From the NCBI GenBank assembly GCA_019057775.1, contig JAHLWT010000307.1, positions 62,001 through 126,000 of the forward strand: 64,000 nucleotides of DNA, given 5' to 3'. Both the position numbers and the translations under genes were made by a program. The notes beneath the pieces were generated by a model. That model was not told the origin of the DNA. It did no database searches and saw only the letters and a program-made list of their open reading frames with translations. Below, one piece after another: positions 8,412-17,026 of the stretch; the first letter of the stretch is position 1, and the number at the start of each line of letters is the position of its first letter. Source of the DNA: Promethearchaeota archaeon. GTDB lineage: Archaea; Asgardarchaeota; Lokiarchaeia; Sigynarchaeales; SOKP01.

Positions 8412-9350
8412 TTGAGATGGAATATGGAGACTCTATTAAAAATTATCGTCTCGGGCTTGGATAATGCCGGAAAGACGTCCATATTAACAGCCTTAGATAA
8501 AAAATACGATTTTCAAAAGGATATTGTTCAACTTAAACCCACCATCCGAGTAGAATACCATAAAATGAATTTCTTGAAGAATAATACGATCTTTTGGGAT
8601 ATGGGGGGACAAGAGCAATATAGAGACATTTATAAACAATATGAAGACGTATATTTCGATGCTACTGATCTTCTGATATATGTGATTGACATTCAAGATT
8701 CAGAGCGCTTTAAAAATTCAATCGAGTATCTCGACGCTATTTTACAGTTTTTTGCGAAAAATGAAATGGATGTACCTATAATTATTACATTTCATAAATT
8801 CGATCCCGATTTGAGGTACGATGAGAAGATATTGGAAAACGTAGAAAACTTAAGGGGAGAAATATTAGAGAGGTATCAAACGTTTAATATACTGTTTCAA
8901 CAGACATCAATCTACGATATAATTTCCATCGTTCAACTAGTTTCATACGGGCTTTCGGTCTTTGATAAAAAATTTTTCGAACTTTCAGAATTACTGGAGA
9001 AGTATTTGAATGAATTCAAAAGCCAAGCTTTAATTGTATTTGATCGTAATGGAATCATTGTCTCAGAATTTTATAGTGAAATTGAACCGGAAGTCTATAT
9101 AGAGTTATTGGAATCAATAAAAGAACATCTTTTTTTACTTAAGCGAATGGAAGAGGAAAAGTACACATCAGATTATAATTTCTCTACAATAGAAGGAACA
9201 TTATTATCATATTTACATAGATTAAATTTAGAAAAAGAATCTTTTTTTGTATCAGTAGTGATTAAAGAAAAACTAAAAGATGATTTCCTGTTAAAATTTC
9301 CTGAGCTTCTCGAAGAATTATCTCAAATTTTAGATCAATTATTCCAATAA
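8412..9350 (+). CDS. Rag/Gtr-like small GTPase with C-terminal roadblock/longin-like domain
   Basis: This 312-residue protein has an intact GTPase domain: P-loop GLDNAGKTS (about 14-22), WDMGGQEQYRD (G3, switch II) and FHKFD (G4), where the HKxD form rather than NKxD is a trait of Rag/Gtr GTPases. After about residue 190 comes a second domain with ALIVFDRNGIIVSEFY and SFFVSVVIKEKL, resembling the roadblock/profilin-like fold that Rag/Gtr proteins carry for dimerization. In eukaryotes this family recruits TORC1 to lysosomes; the archaeal role is unknown. The ATG at 8424 (METLLK) is an equally good start. An AT-rich TATA-like stretch is at about 8355-8372. Confidence 0.85.
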   Translation: MRWNMETLLKIIVSGLDNAGKTSILTALDKKYDFQKDIVQLKPTIRVEYHKMNFLKNNTIFWDMGGQEQYRDIYKQYEDVYFDATDLLIYVIDIQDSERFKNSIEYLDAILQFFAKNEMDVPIIITFHKFDPDLRYDEKILENVENLRGEILERYQTFNILFQQTSIYDIISIVQLVSYGLSVFDKKFFELSELLEKYLNEFKSQALIVFDRNGIIVSEFYSEIEPEVYIELLESIKEHLFLLKRMEEEKYTSDYNFSTIEGTLLSYLHRLNLEKESFFVSVVIKEKLKDDFLLKFPELLEELSQILDQLFQ

Positions 9351-9375
9351 TAAAAATTTTGAAAAAAGGATTCAA

Positions 9376-10473
9376 TTAGCTAATATCTAATAGCTCTCTA
9401 GCCTTATCAGTTAAAGTTTCTTTTTTCCTTTGATGATCTTTTATAAAATTTAATACTTTTTGCACGCACTCTTGTTTATGTTCTCCACACAGAAGTTCTC
9501 CTTTGATGCACATTTCAAAATCTTTAGCTAATTTTTCATCATCTTCCTCAAAATGATACATTAACATTTTATAAATCATGCATTTTCGAGGTTCTCCTCC
9601 TAACTCTTGTTGTTCCTTCTTGTTATTTCTTCCCCCCGTCAGAGCTCCTTTAACTTTCCGTTCTATTAACTCGAGTGATTCATTAAAAGTAAAATAACTA
9701 TTTGGATTTCTTTTTGCCATCTTTTCTGAACCATCAATACCTGCTAATAAGTAATGATAGGTTGCACCTGGTAAGAAAAATTTTTTGTAATACCGACGGG
9801 TAAGATCTCGAGTAAGACGTATGTGTGGATCTTGATCAATTCCTACTGGAACAATAGTTGGCTGTATACCGTCTAATATTTGTGGTAAATCAATATCTCC
9901 AACCTGTACTAAAGCAGATAAGTAAAGACCAAAAGTTTTTTCCCCATAAATCGCGTTTAACATATTCTGGGTTACAAGTCTGCTGACTTTGAAGGCAACA
10001 TCTTTAACAATTGGTTCTTTGCTTTGGCGCCAAATGTATGCTTTATTTGGATCTAAACCGAGTGCTAATATATCTGCTAAATTATCGACAGCATCATCTT
10101 CTGCATCTTTATAAGAGATTCCATTATCTTCCCACGACTCAATATCAGCAATGCAGTAATAAGCTTTTCCTCCCATTTTTTGGAATTCAACAATTTCTAA
10201 AGCAGTTGTTAAAGTTCCTAAATGGAAAGGTCCAGATGGTTTAATTCCACTCATAACTGCCCATGGTTGATTATTATCTATCGCTTTAAAAACCAAATTT
10301 AGATCTCGGTGTCCAAAAATTATTTTTCTTCTTATAAAACGGTTTGTAAGCATTTTTTGTCTGAGAGATTCTGTAATTTCTTCGATTCCAAATTCTTTGA
10401 TTAATCTTGTATAATCTTCTTCTACGAGTGCTGAAGCTCCCCATGGATCTATTTTAAAATTATTATCAGCCAT
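9376..10473 (-). CDS. trpS: Tryptophanyl-tRNA synthetase
   Basis: This 365-residue class Ic synthetase is of the archaeal/eukaryotic type. It shows the N-terminal DPWGASALVEEDYTRLIKEF, the HIGH-equivalent in SGIKPSGPFHLGT (about 77-89), VPVGIDQDPHIRLTRDL, and the KMSKS-equivalent KMAKRNPNSYF (about 252-262). The C-terminal GGEPRKCMIYKML with GELLCGEHKQ is also typical. It is transcribed alone on the minus strand. Confidence 0.96.
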   Translation of the reverse strand: MADNNFKIDPWGASALVEEDYTRLIKEFGIEEITESLRQKMLTNRFIRRKIIFGHRDLNLVFKAIDNNQPWAVMSGIKPSGPFHLGTLTTALEIVEFQKMGGKAYYCIADIESWEDNGISYKDAEDDAVDNLADILALGLDPNKAYIWRQSKEPIVKDVAFKVSRLVTQNMLNAIYGEKTFGLYLSALVQVGDIDLPQILDGIQPTIVPVGIDQDPHIRLTRDLTRRYYKKFFLPGATYHYLLAGIDGSEKMAKRNPNSYFTFNESLELIERKVKGALTGGRNNKKEQQELGGEPRKCMIYKMLMYHFEEDDEKLAKDFEMCIKGELLCGEHKQECVQKVLNFIKDHQRKKETLTDKARELLDIS

Positions 10474-10697
10474 ACTTATCTCACTATGTTAAAATTTGAT
10501 AATATTATAAATATTAACAGAATATTAAGTTTTAATGCTTATTTGTTAAATTTCTTAGTGGTTATTCCATAAAAATTTTAAACATTTTTCATAAAAAATG
10601 AGATTTCATGTTAAAATTTCTAAAATTTTATATATTTCTCAAAATAAATTAGATTGATCTTATTTCAACATCATAATTCATTATTATTTGATTCTAC

Positions 10698-11156
10698 ATG
10701 AAAAAAGAAAAATCTCTAGATGAAATCGATAAACAAATCTTAAGAATACTCCAAAAAAACGCACGTACGAGTTATAGAGAGATACAAGAACAATTGGGGA
10801 TCTCAATAGGAACAATTCATAACCGTATCTCAAAATTGAAAGAGACAGGTGTCGTTCAGGGATACACTTTAAGACTGAACAATGAAAAGTTAGGATATAA
10901 ACTGATATTTTTAATCAGAATTAACATAGATGGAAAGCATACAGAAGAAATACTAGAAGAACTGAAGAATATTCCAGAAGTGTGTTCCGTATTCCATACT
11001 ACTGGAGAACAATCAGCAGCTTTAATTTGTAGATTTAAAGCTAGTGAGGATGTTCACGATTTTATTCGAGAGTTGAATCAGAGAGAGTACATTACACGAA
11101 CTAACTCGAATATGGTTCTAAAAGAGTATAAAAATAGTTCATTTGTGGAAATATAA
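10698..11156 (+). CDS. Lrp/AsnC family transcriptional regulator
   Basis: This 152-residue protein has an N-terminal helix-turn-helix (LDEIDKQILRILQKNARTSY, then GISIGTIHNRISKLKETGVV) and a C-terminal RAM ligand-binding domain (YKLIFLIRINIDG, EEILEELKNIPEVCSVFHTTGEQSAALI). Such proteins form octamers and bind short palindromes, often controlling their own gene. It is transcribed alone; no clear target operon is adjacent apart from the downstream zinc-ribbon gene. Confidence 0.93.
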   Translation: MKKEKSLDEIDKQILRILQKNARTSYREIQEQLGISIGTIHNRISKLKETGVVQGYTLRLNNEKLGYKLIFLIRINIDGKHTEEILEELKNIPEVCSVFHTTGEQSAALICRFKASEDVHDFIRELNQREYITRTNSNMVLKEYKNSSFVEI

Positions 11157-11404
11157 TTCATTATAATCAGTTATTCTAATATCCTAACTATAAATAAGTA
11201 AGTAAAACCATTCTTTCATTTCAACAATCTAAATGTTGTCAGAAAATGAAGAAATTTTAGAAAATCCTGATCGAAAAAGAAATCAAGCCTCTATTTCTTA
11301 TAAAATCTTTTTTTATAATCTTCTATGTCAAAAATCGGTAAATTGAGTTTAAAACCGATGGCAGGTACACAGTTGAAGAATTATTTATAAGTGCTCACTT
11401 AAGA

Positions 11405-11701
11405 ATGAAAAAATTATGTAGTAGAATACGGGATAATGATATATTTAAAAAGGCTGTACTAAATTCCTTTAAAGAGTTAGAAAGCTGGAAGTACATGGGA
11501 AACTTACTTTCACATGAAAATCCTGAGATCAATATAATCCCTACTTCTGAGATAAGAACTTTTGCTGAAAAAGTTCATAATTTATATCAAGAGTTTCTAT
11601 GTGACAATTGTGGTTCATTCCTTCACTATGAGCGAAATCTTAAGGAAGTTCGCTGCCCCAAGTTAAGCTGTCTCAATCCTTTATCCATAAAATTAACCTG
11701 A
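11405..11701 (+). CDS. Small protein with C-terminal zinc ribbon
   Basis: This 98-residue protein is not assigned to a family. The N-terminal half is helical and contains GNLLSHENPEI and a following EIRTFAEKVHNLYQEF, which loosely recalls the helical HEPN/DUF4145 type of fold. The C-terminus has a single zinc-ribbon-like set (CDNCGSFLHY, then CPKLSC, about residues 65-88). Both similarities are weak. It could be a complete small gene or the remaining C-terminal part of a larger one; there is no upstream coding continuation in frame. Confidence 0.6.
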   Translation: MKKLCSRIRDNDIFKKAVLNSFKELESWKYMGNLLSHENPEINIIPTSEIRTFAEKVHNLYQEFLCDNCGSFLHYERNLKEVRCPKLSCLNPLSIKLT

Positions 11702-11934
11702 CTTAAACGCGTTTTGAATTTTGTTTTCCATAGAATTATATACTCCCATATTCTATAAAAACAAGTACTTTTTTTAATAGAGAATACAAATATATGACTT
11801 CTTCTGCTCTAGTTCAAGTAGTAGTTAAATCAATTCTATTCACATTTTTTCTTTATAAAGAACAGATTTATAATAAGATTACGCATTTAAATAATTGACA
11901 AGAATTATCATAGATTACAATAATGATAAAAATG

Positions 11935-12056
11935 GTCCCTACATACACCCTGGATTTTTGTCTTTTGGTAGTGTAAGTAATTACACTCTGATTTCGCCCT
12001 ACTCTCCCTAAAAAATTTTTGACGCTTGTTTACCGTCTCGTAGGTAGGGATCACCT
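11935..12056 (+). ncRNA. Candidate structured RNA in the 540-base gap before the thermosome gene
   Basis: No gene lies in 11702-12240. Inside it TCCCTAC (11937-11943) can pair with GTAGGGA (12044-12050), closing about 100 bases that contain two inner hairpins: GTGTAA/TTACAC around a 4-base loop (about 11971-11986) and GACG/CGTC (about 12021-12037). Upstream is a TATA-like ATTTAAATAATT (about 11884-11895) and downstream a T-rich run CTTTTATTTT. Local GC is higher than the flanks. It does not match tRNA, 5S rRNA or SRP RNA that I recognise; strand is a guess from the promoter and T-run. Confidence 0.35.
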
Positions 12057-12185
12057 TTTATTTTAATCCTTCAATTCATTTAAAGCCATAAACTAGACTA
12101 GAAAAAGAGAAAATTCTTTCAAGTGCATTATTCAATGTTTCCATAAACTTTTTTTAATATAGTGATTTAGAGATCTATATAAAGA

Positions 12186-12195
12186 TTTATAAAAA
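12186..12195 (+). promoter_or_regulatory. Probable TATA box of the thermosome gene
   Basis: The stretch TTTATAAAAA lies 46 bases before the thermosome ATG at 12241, preceded by purine-rich bases that could serve as BRE. Transcription would begin about 25 bases downstream, leaving a short leader. No Shine-Dalgarno site precedes the ATG, consistent with short-leader initiation. Confidence 0.5.
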
Positions 12196-12240
12196 TAAAC
12201 TAAAAATCTTAATTCAAAATTAAATTAAAAATGGATTATT

Positions 12241-13830
12241 ATGTCGAACGTACCAATAATAATACTTAAAGAAGGAACAGAAGAAGTTCGCGAGAGAGAA
12301 GCCCGAAAACAGAATATTTCCGCGATGGTTGCAATTGCTGAGACAGTTCGTTCTACCCTTGGACCAAAAGGCATGTCAAAAATGCTTGTTGATTCCTTAG
12401 GAGATGTAACAATAACAAATGATGGAGCAGAAATTCTAAAAACTCTAGACATTGAAAATATTGCCGCCAATATGATGGTCAATATTGCAAAATCAATTGA
12501 TGAAGATATTGGTGATGGAACTACCTCTGCTGTAATCTTTTCTGCTACCCTATTGAATAACGCCTTAGAATTGATTGAGCAAGGTATTCACCCAAAACCA
12601 ATCACTCATGGTTACAAATTAGCAGCTGATAAAACACTGGCAATTATAAAAGAAATTGCTACAAGAATTTCTATGGAAGATGAGGATATTCTCAAAAATG
12701 TCGCCAAAACAGCTATGAATTCTAAAGAAATTGCCCCACTAAAAGATTTTTTCGCAGATTTAGCATTAAAAGCAATGAAACAAATTACAGATGATGATGG
12801 CAAGACTTTCAACAAGGTAAGTAATGTAAAAATCATAAAAGCTCCTGGTAAGTCGCTACATGATTCAGAGTTAATCAATGGTGTATATACTCAAAAGGAT
12901 AAAGTAAATACGATGATGCCTGATGTTATAAAGAATGCAAAAATAGCTGTAATTAGAAGAAAGTTAGATGTAAAAAAAACAGAATTCGATGCACAAATTC
13001 GTATTTCAAGTCCCTCTGAAATCCAAAAATTCCTTGATCAAGAAGAGAAAATCCTTTTAGATTACTTGAAGATCTTTAAAGATCTAGGAGTCAATATGGT
13101 TGTGAACAGTAGTGACATTTCTGATAAATTTGGCGCTTTTTTGGCCAGAGAAGGAATCGCTGCTATTAAAAATGTGGGAGAAAGCGATTATAAATCAATT
13201 TTAAAAGCTATTGATGCGAAATTAGTAGACGATTTAACATCTCTTTCTGAAAATGATTTGGGATTTGCCGAAAAAGTACAATTTGAAAAAATTGGTGATG
13301 ATGATTATGTTTTACTTTCAGGATGTAAAAATCCTAAATCGGTGTCAATTTTACTCAAAGGTGGATTAGATAAAATTCTAAGTACTGCTGAAGTTTCTTT
13401 AAATGATGTTTTATCTGTTATTGCAAAAATAATGGACACGAAAACTGTGGTAGCTGGTGGAGGGGCAATATATATTGAACTTGCTAAAAGACTTAAAGCG
13501 TATGCTAACGAAATTGGAGGAAAAGAACAACTAGCGGTTAATGCTTTTGCGTTAGCACTTGAAGAAATTCCTAAAACCTTAATACAAAACGCAGGGTTAG
13601 AACAGATCGAAAAATTAACCGAATTAAGAGCTGCTCACAAAACTAACGATGATAAATGGATAGGAATTGATACTATTACAAATACAATTGGAGATAACTT
13701 TCAAAAAGGAATTGTCGAACCTGCAGAATTAATTAATCATATAATTAAATCGGGCAGTGAATTAGCTAATTTGATTCTAAGAGTTGACAGAATTATTAGC
13801 GCAAAGGGTTCCAGTCCCCCAGGAATGTAA
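12241..13830 (+). CDS. ths: Thermosome subunit (group II chaperonin, CCT/TCP-1 family)
   Basis: This 529-residue protein is a cytosolic ATP-driven folding chaperone that assembles into a double ring with a built-in lid. Signatures are RSTLGPKGMSKMLVDSLGD (about 36-54), TITNDGAEILKTL, DIGDGTTSAVIFSA (ATP site) and, near the C-terminus, VVAGGGAIYIELAKRL and KWIGIDTITN. The usual Gly-Met-rich tail is reduced to SSPPGM. Length is normal. It is a single-gene unit ended by T-rich sequence (13835-13875). Confidence 0.97.
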   Translation: MSNVPIIILKEGTEEVREREARKQNISAMVAIAETVRSTLGPKGMSKMLVDSLGDVTITNDGAEILKTLDIENIAANMMVNIAKSIDEDIGDGTTSAVIFSATLLNNALELIEQGIHPKPITHGYKLAADKTLAIIKEIATRISMEDEDILKNVAKTAMNSKEIAPLKDFFADLALKAMKQITDDDGKTFNKVSNVKIIKAPGKSLHDSELINGVYTQKDKVNTMMPDVIKNAKIAVIRRKLDVKKTEFDAQIRISSPSEIQKFLDQEEKILLDYLKIFKDLGVNMVVNSSDISDKFGAFLAREGIAAIKNVGESDYKSILKAIDAKLVDDLTSLSENDLGFAEKVQFEKIGDDDYVLLSGCKNPKSVSILLKGGLDKILSTAEVSLNDVLSVIAKIMDTKTVVAGGGAIYIELAKRLKAYANEIGGKEQLAVNAFALALEEIPKTLIQNAGLEQIEKLTELRAAHKTNDDKWIGIDTITNTIGDNFQKGIVEPAELINHIIKSGSELANLILRVDRIISAKGSSPPGM

Positions 13831-14033
13831 TGTATTAAAATCTATTTTCTTTTTATTTTCTTTTTATTTTTATTATCATTTGGAAATTATATTTTATTTC
13901 ACAATCCTCACACACTTCAAATATAACTACTAAAAAACTTAAATAAGACAAAAAGTAAATTTAAAAAAGCTCAAGAGTTTTCTTATAACACATCTATATT
14001 TAATCCTTAGAAAAACTTGTAGAGAAAATTAAA

Positions 14034-15878
14034 ATGGAAGTTTTTGATAAAAAAAACTTTGAGAAGCTAAACGCTTTAAACAATGATCACGTTCTAAAAA
14101 TTGTACAAGAATTCATTACTTTATGTAAACCTTCTAAAGTTACAGTAATTACAGATTCACCTGAAGATATCGATTATGTTAGGCAAAGAGCGATTGAAGT
14201 TGGTGAAGAAGCAAAATTAAATATAGAAGGTCATACAATTCATTACGACGGGTTTTATGATCAAGCCCGGGATAAAGAAAAGACTAAAGTACTCATTCCT
14301 AAAGGCAGATATACGAGTCCATGGATAAATACAACTGATAGAGATGACGGTCTTAAAGAAATTTTAGACATTATGGATGGAGTAATGAAAGGAAGAGAAT
14401 GTTTAATAAGATTCTTTTGTCTTGGTCCCAAAAATTCGAAATTTACAATATGCGCCTTACAACTTACAGATTCTTTTTATGTTGCTCACTCTGAGGATTT
14501 ACTTTATCGTACTGGATATGAAGAATTTAAAAAATTAAATGGTTCAAATGAGTTTTTCTATTTTATACATTCTGCTGGCGAACTTGATGGAAATGTCACA
14601 AAAAATGTGAATAAAAGAAGAATATACATTGATTTAGTTGATAACCGAGTTTTAACAGTTAATAATCAATATGCGGGAAATAGTTTAGGTTTAAAAAAAC
14701 TCGCACTTAGATTAGCCATAAATAAAGCCAACAATGAAAACTGGCTCGCAGAACATTATTTCATTTTAGGCATTCGCCCGAAAGGTAAGAATCGAATTAG
14801 TTATTTTTGTGGCGCATTTCCAAGTGCTTGTGGAAAAACATCAACAGCAATGCTTCCTGGGCAGCTTATTATTGGAGATGATATTGCTTACCTTAGAGAA
14901 TGGGATGATGGTTATGCTCACACCGTTAATATTGAGAGAGGATTATTTGGAATTATAAAAGATGTGAGCCCTAAAGATGATCCTGTTATTTACAATGCTT
15001 TAACGACTCCCCGGGAAACTATTTTTTCGAATGTGTTAGTTAAAGATAATCAACCTTATTGGATTGGTATGGGAAAAGACCACCCGGGAGAAGGGATTAA
15101 TTACTCTGGTGAATGGCATAATGGAAAAAAATGTAAGGATGGAAATCTCATACCTCATGCTCATCCGAATGCCCGATATACACTTAGAATAAATGAACTA
15201 AGAAATGCCGATCCTAAATTAGAAGAACCAGATGGGGTACCTGTTGGAGGAATCTTTTATGGAGGAAGAGATAGTGATACAATGCCTCCCGTATTGGAAA
15301 GTTTAAATTGGGGCCATGGCATATTTATTGGCGCTGCTATTGAATCTGAAACTACTTCCGCTACACTTGGAGCAGTTGGTGTGAGGAAAGCAAATCCAAT
15401 GGCAAATCTAGACTTCTTGGTTATTCCACTTGGAAAATATCTTAAAAATCATTACGACTTTGGAAATAAGTTAAAGTATTGTCCAAAAGTTTTTGCTACA
15501 AATTATTTTCTAAAGAAAGACGGTAAATACTTAAATGGAATGTTAGATAAAAAAGTATGGGTTATTTGGGCAGAGGGACGTACCCATAATGATTTTGACG
15601 CTATAGAGACACCCATAGGTTTTATTCCAAAATTTGAGGATTTAAACCATTTGTTTGATATTGAATTAAATAAAATTTATACTGAAGATGAGTATGTTGA
15701 GCAATTTAAAATCAGAATTACAAATCTGCTCGAAAAGCTGGATCGTGTGGAAAAGATGTTTAAAGCTGAAGAAGATATCCCAAGCTTCTTCTGGAATAGC
15801 CTTAATCAACAAAAACTTAATTTAATTGAGATAAAGAATAAATATAACAAAGACGAAATTTCTCCTTTCGAATTTTAA
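14034..15878 (+). CDS. pckG: Phosphoenolpyruvate carboxykinase (GTP)
   Basis: This 614-residue enzyme interconverts oxaloacetate plus GTP with PEP, CO2 and GDP, linking C4 acids to gluconeogenesis. The GTP-type kinase loop is FCGAFPSACGKTSTAML (about 261-277), preceded by EHYFILGIRPKGK. Other family blocks are DDIAYLREWDDGYAHTVN, PVGGIFYGGRDSDTMPPV and GAAIESETTSATLGAVG. The length agrees with the GTP-dependent family, not the shorter ATP-dependent one. It is a monocistronic gene, followed by a small hairpin shared with a convergent GTPase gene. Confidence 0.96.
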   Translation: MEVFDKKNFEKLNALNNDHVLKIVQEFITLCKPSKVTVITDSPEDIDYVRQRAIEVGEEAKLNIEGHTIHYDGFYDQARDKEKTKVLIPKGRYTSPWINTTDRDDGLKEILDIMDGVMKGRECLIRFFCLGPKNSKFTICALQLTDSFYVAHSEDLLYRTGYEEFKKLNGSNEFFYFIHSAGELDGNVTKNVNKRRIYIDLVDNRVLTVNNQYAGNSLGLKKLALRLAINKANNENWLAEHYFILGIRPKGKNRISYFCGAFPSACGKTSTAMLPGQLIIGDDIAYLREWDDGYAHTVNIERGLFGIIKDVSPKDDPVIYNALTTPRETIFSNVLVKDNQPYWIGMGKDHPGEGINYSGEWHNGKKCKDGNLIPHAHPNARYTLRINELRNADPKLEEPDGVPVGGIFYGGRDSDTMPPVLESLNWGHGIFIGAAIESETTSATLGAVGVRKANPMANLDFLVIPLGKYLKNHYDFGNKLKYCPKVFATNYFLKKDGKYLNGMLDKKVWVIWAEGRTHNDFDAIETPIGFIPKFEDLNHLFDIELNKIYTEDEYVEQFKIRITNLLEKLDRVEKMFKAEEDIPSFFWNSLNQQKLNLIEIKNKYNKDEISPFEF

Positions 15879-15884
15879 TAAAAA

Positions 15885-15901
15885 TCTCCTTTATTTGGAG
15901 A
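15885..15901. terminator. Hairpin between convergent pckG and GTPase genes
   Basis: TCTCC (15885-15889) pairs with GGAGA (15897-15901) around a 7-base TTTATTT loop, flanked by AAAA on one side and GGTTTT on the other. It sits between two convergent stops, so it could stop transcription from both sides. The stem has only five pairs, so the call is tentative. Confidence 0.35.
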
Positions 15902-15919
15902 AATGGTTTTAAAAAAGAG

Positions 15920-16600
15920 TTAAACTAAGTTTTTTAACCCTGACTTTACCTTGTAGGTCTTATTAATCCTATCAACCTCAATGAATCGCTTAATTTCTAA
16001 ATTATTTAAGAAGTCTCTAATTTGAACTTTATCTTTTTCTAATTTATCTGCTAATCCTTCTATGTCAGTTTCATGAACCCGCAGTATTTGCAGTAATGAT
16101 GAATATTCTTCATAAACATTATTTACCAAATACGTGAGGGATTCTTTTATATTCAAACCAGTTTTAGTACTCGTTGGAAAAATTTTATTATTTTCAGGTA
16201 AGTAATTCTGTGAACGAATGACTTCTGGAGGTCGCGCACCCTCAATATCCTGCTTATTAGCTAAGAAAATTATTGGAGTATTAGCTGGTAACGATTTTCT
16301 AATAGAGTTCAATATAAAAATCGCACTGTCATCTTTTTCAGGAGCTGTTGAGTCAAATATGAAAACAACACCATCGCTACCACTTATAACGATACGTCTC
16401 ATAACGGAAAATCTCAAAAGCCCGGGTGTTCCAAATAAGGAACAGTCAAACCCATTTAATTTAATGTTCCCTAAATCCATCCCTACGGTATAGAGTTTTT
16501 CATCTTTACCCTTCGCTTCTATGTTCAAAGCATTTGGATCTAGAGATCTTATATAACTGGATTTACCTGATTGTTGCGGGCCTGACACGACAATTTTTAT
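15920..16600 (-). CDS. Small GTPase with C-terminal winged-helix domain, probable AUA start
   Basis: This 226-residue protein (as called here) has P-loop GPQQSGKSS, GTPGLLRFSVMRR at G3 (the Asp is Gly) and LANKQD at G4, placing it near archaeal/MglA-Arf-like GTPases. The last 60 residues (GLADKLEKDKVQIRDFLNN, then IEVDRINKTYKVK) look like a winged helix. The only standard start is GTG at 16588, but that removes the first beta strand (IKIV). An upstream ATA (16600-16598) would restore it and has a perfect GGTGAT Shine-Dalgarno site at about 16611-16606, 5 bases away; an in-frame TGA lies just above. A TATA-like element is 25 bases further up. I therefore favour AUA initiation. Confidence 0.8.
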   Translation of the reverse strand: MKIVVSGPQQSGKSSYIRSLDPNALNIEAKGKDEKLYTVGMDLGNIKLNGFDCSLFGTPGLLRFSVMRRIVISGSDGVVFIFDSTAPEKDDSAIFILNSIRKSLPANTPIIFLANKQDIEGARPPEVIRSQNYLPENNKIFPTSTKTGLNIKESLTYLVNNVYEEYSSLLQILRVHETDIEGLADKLEKDKVQIRDFLNNLEIKRFIEVDRINKTYKVKSGLKNLV

Positions 16601-16635
16601 GAAAAATCACCAAAACTTTCAAATTACCTAGACAG

Positions 16636-16647
16636 TTTATATAAAAA
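16636..16647 (-). promoter_or_regulatory. TATA-like element of the GTPase-winged-helix gene
   Basis: On the minus strand this reads TTTTTATATAAA. It lies about 25 bases upstream of the GGTGAT Shine-Dalgarno site, so transcription would start just before that site. This position supports translation starting close to 16600 rather than at an undetected upstream codon. Confidence 0.45.
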
Positions 16648-17026
16648 TTACATATATAAGAGATTAGATTATCAGAGTATTATATTTTTTTTCCATTTAT
16701 TATTATAGCTTTGATAACTCTTTTGTTGCTTAAACATTATAATCTTCAATATCTTTTCAATTTTTCGCATATGAGATTTCATTGTATAAGATATAATTAT
16801 TAAACTCAACAGATTTTCTACTTAATTTTTAATCTTAATACTTAGAAATAGCTAATATTTGATTTTATAAGAAAGATTTATCCTGTTTAAATAAAATTTT
16901 CCCCATACATTCAAAGAGGGTATGGGTTCAATTCACGTCAGATCCAATAAATTTTAAATAAAGAATAAGTCGGAAGAAATTTCTTAGATCTTATATATAA
17001 TAGATAATTATATTCTAGGTTTTTCC
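16648..17026. other. AT-rich intergenic stretch with one hairpin
   Basis: No gene is seen in this roughly 380-base gap. The only structure noted is CCCATAC (16902-16908) pairing with GTATGGG (16920-16926), a 7-pair stem with an 11-base loop, the sole GC-richer patch of the gap. It could belong to an untranslated leader or a small RNA; nothing further supports a function. Confidence 0.3.

Noticed and set aside
11918..11995. Possible C/D-box small RNA (an AUGAUAA word and a later CUGA)
   Set aside because: The C box is imperfect and no C'/D' pair or terminal stem fits; the longer stem at 11937-12050 is a better description.
12612..12878. Minus-strand frame inside the thermosome gene
   Set aside because: Antisense shadow of a conserved chaperonin gene with hydrophobic, family-less translation.
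16915..16945. A GGGTTCAATTC stretch resembling the T-arm of a tRNA
   Set aside because: The flanking bases do not form the five-pair T stem and no acceptor, D or anticodon arm can be built around it.
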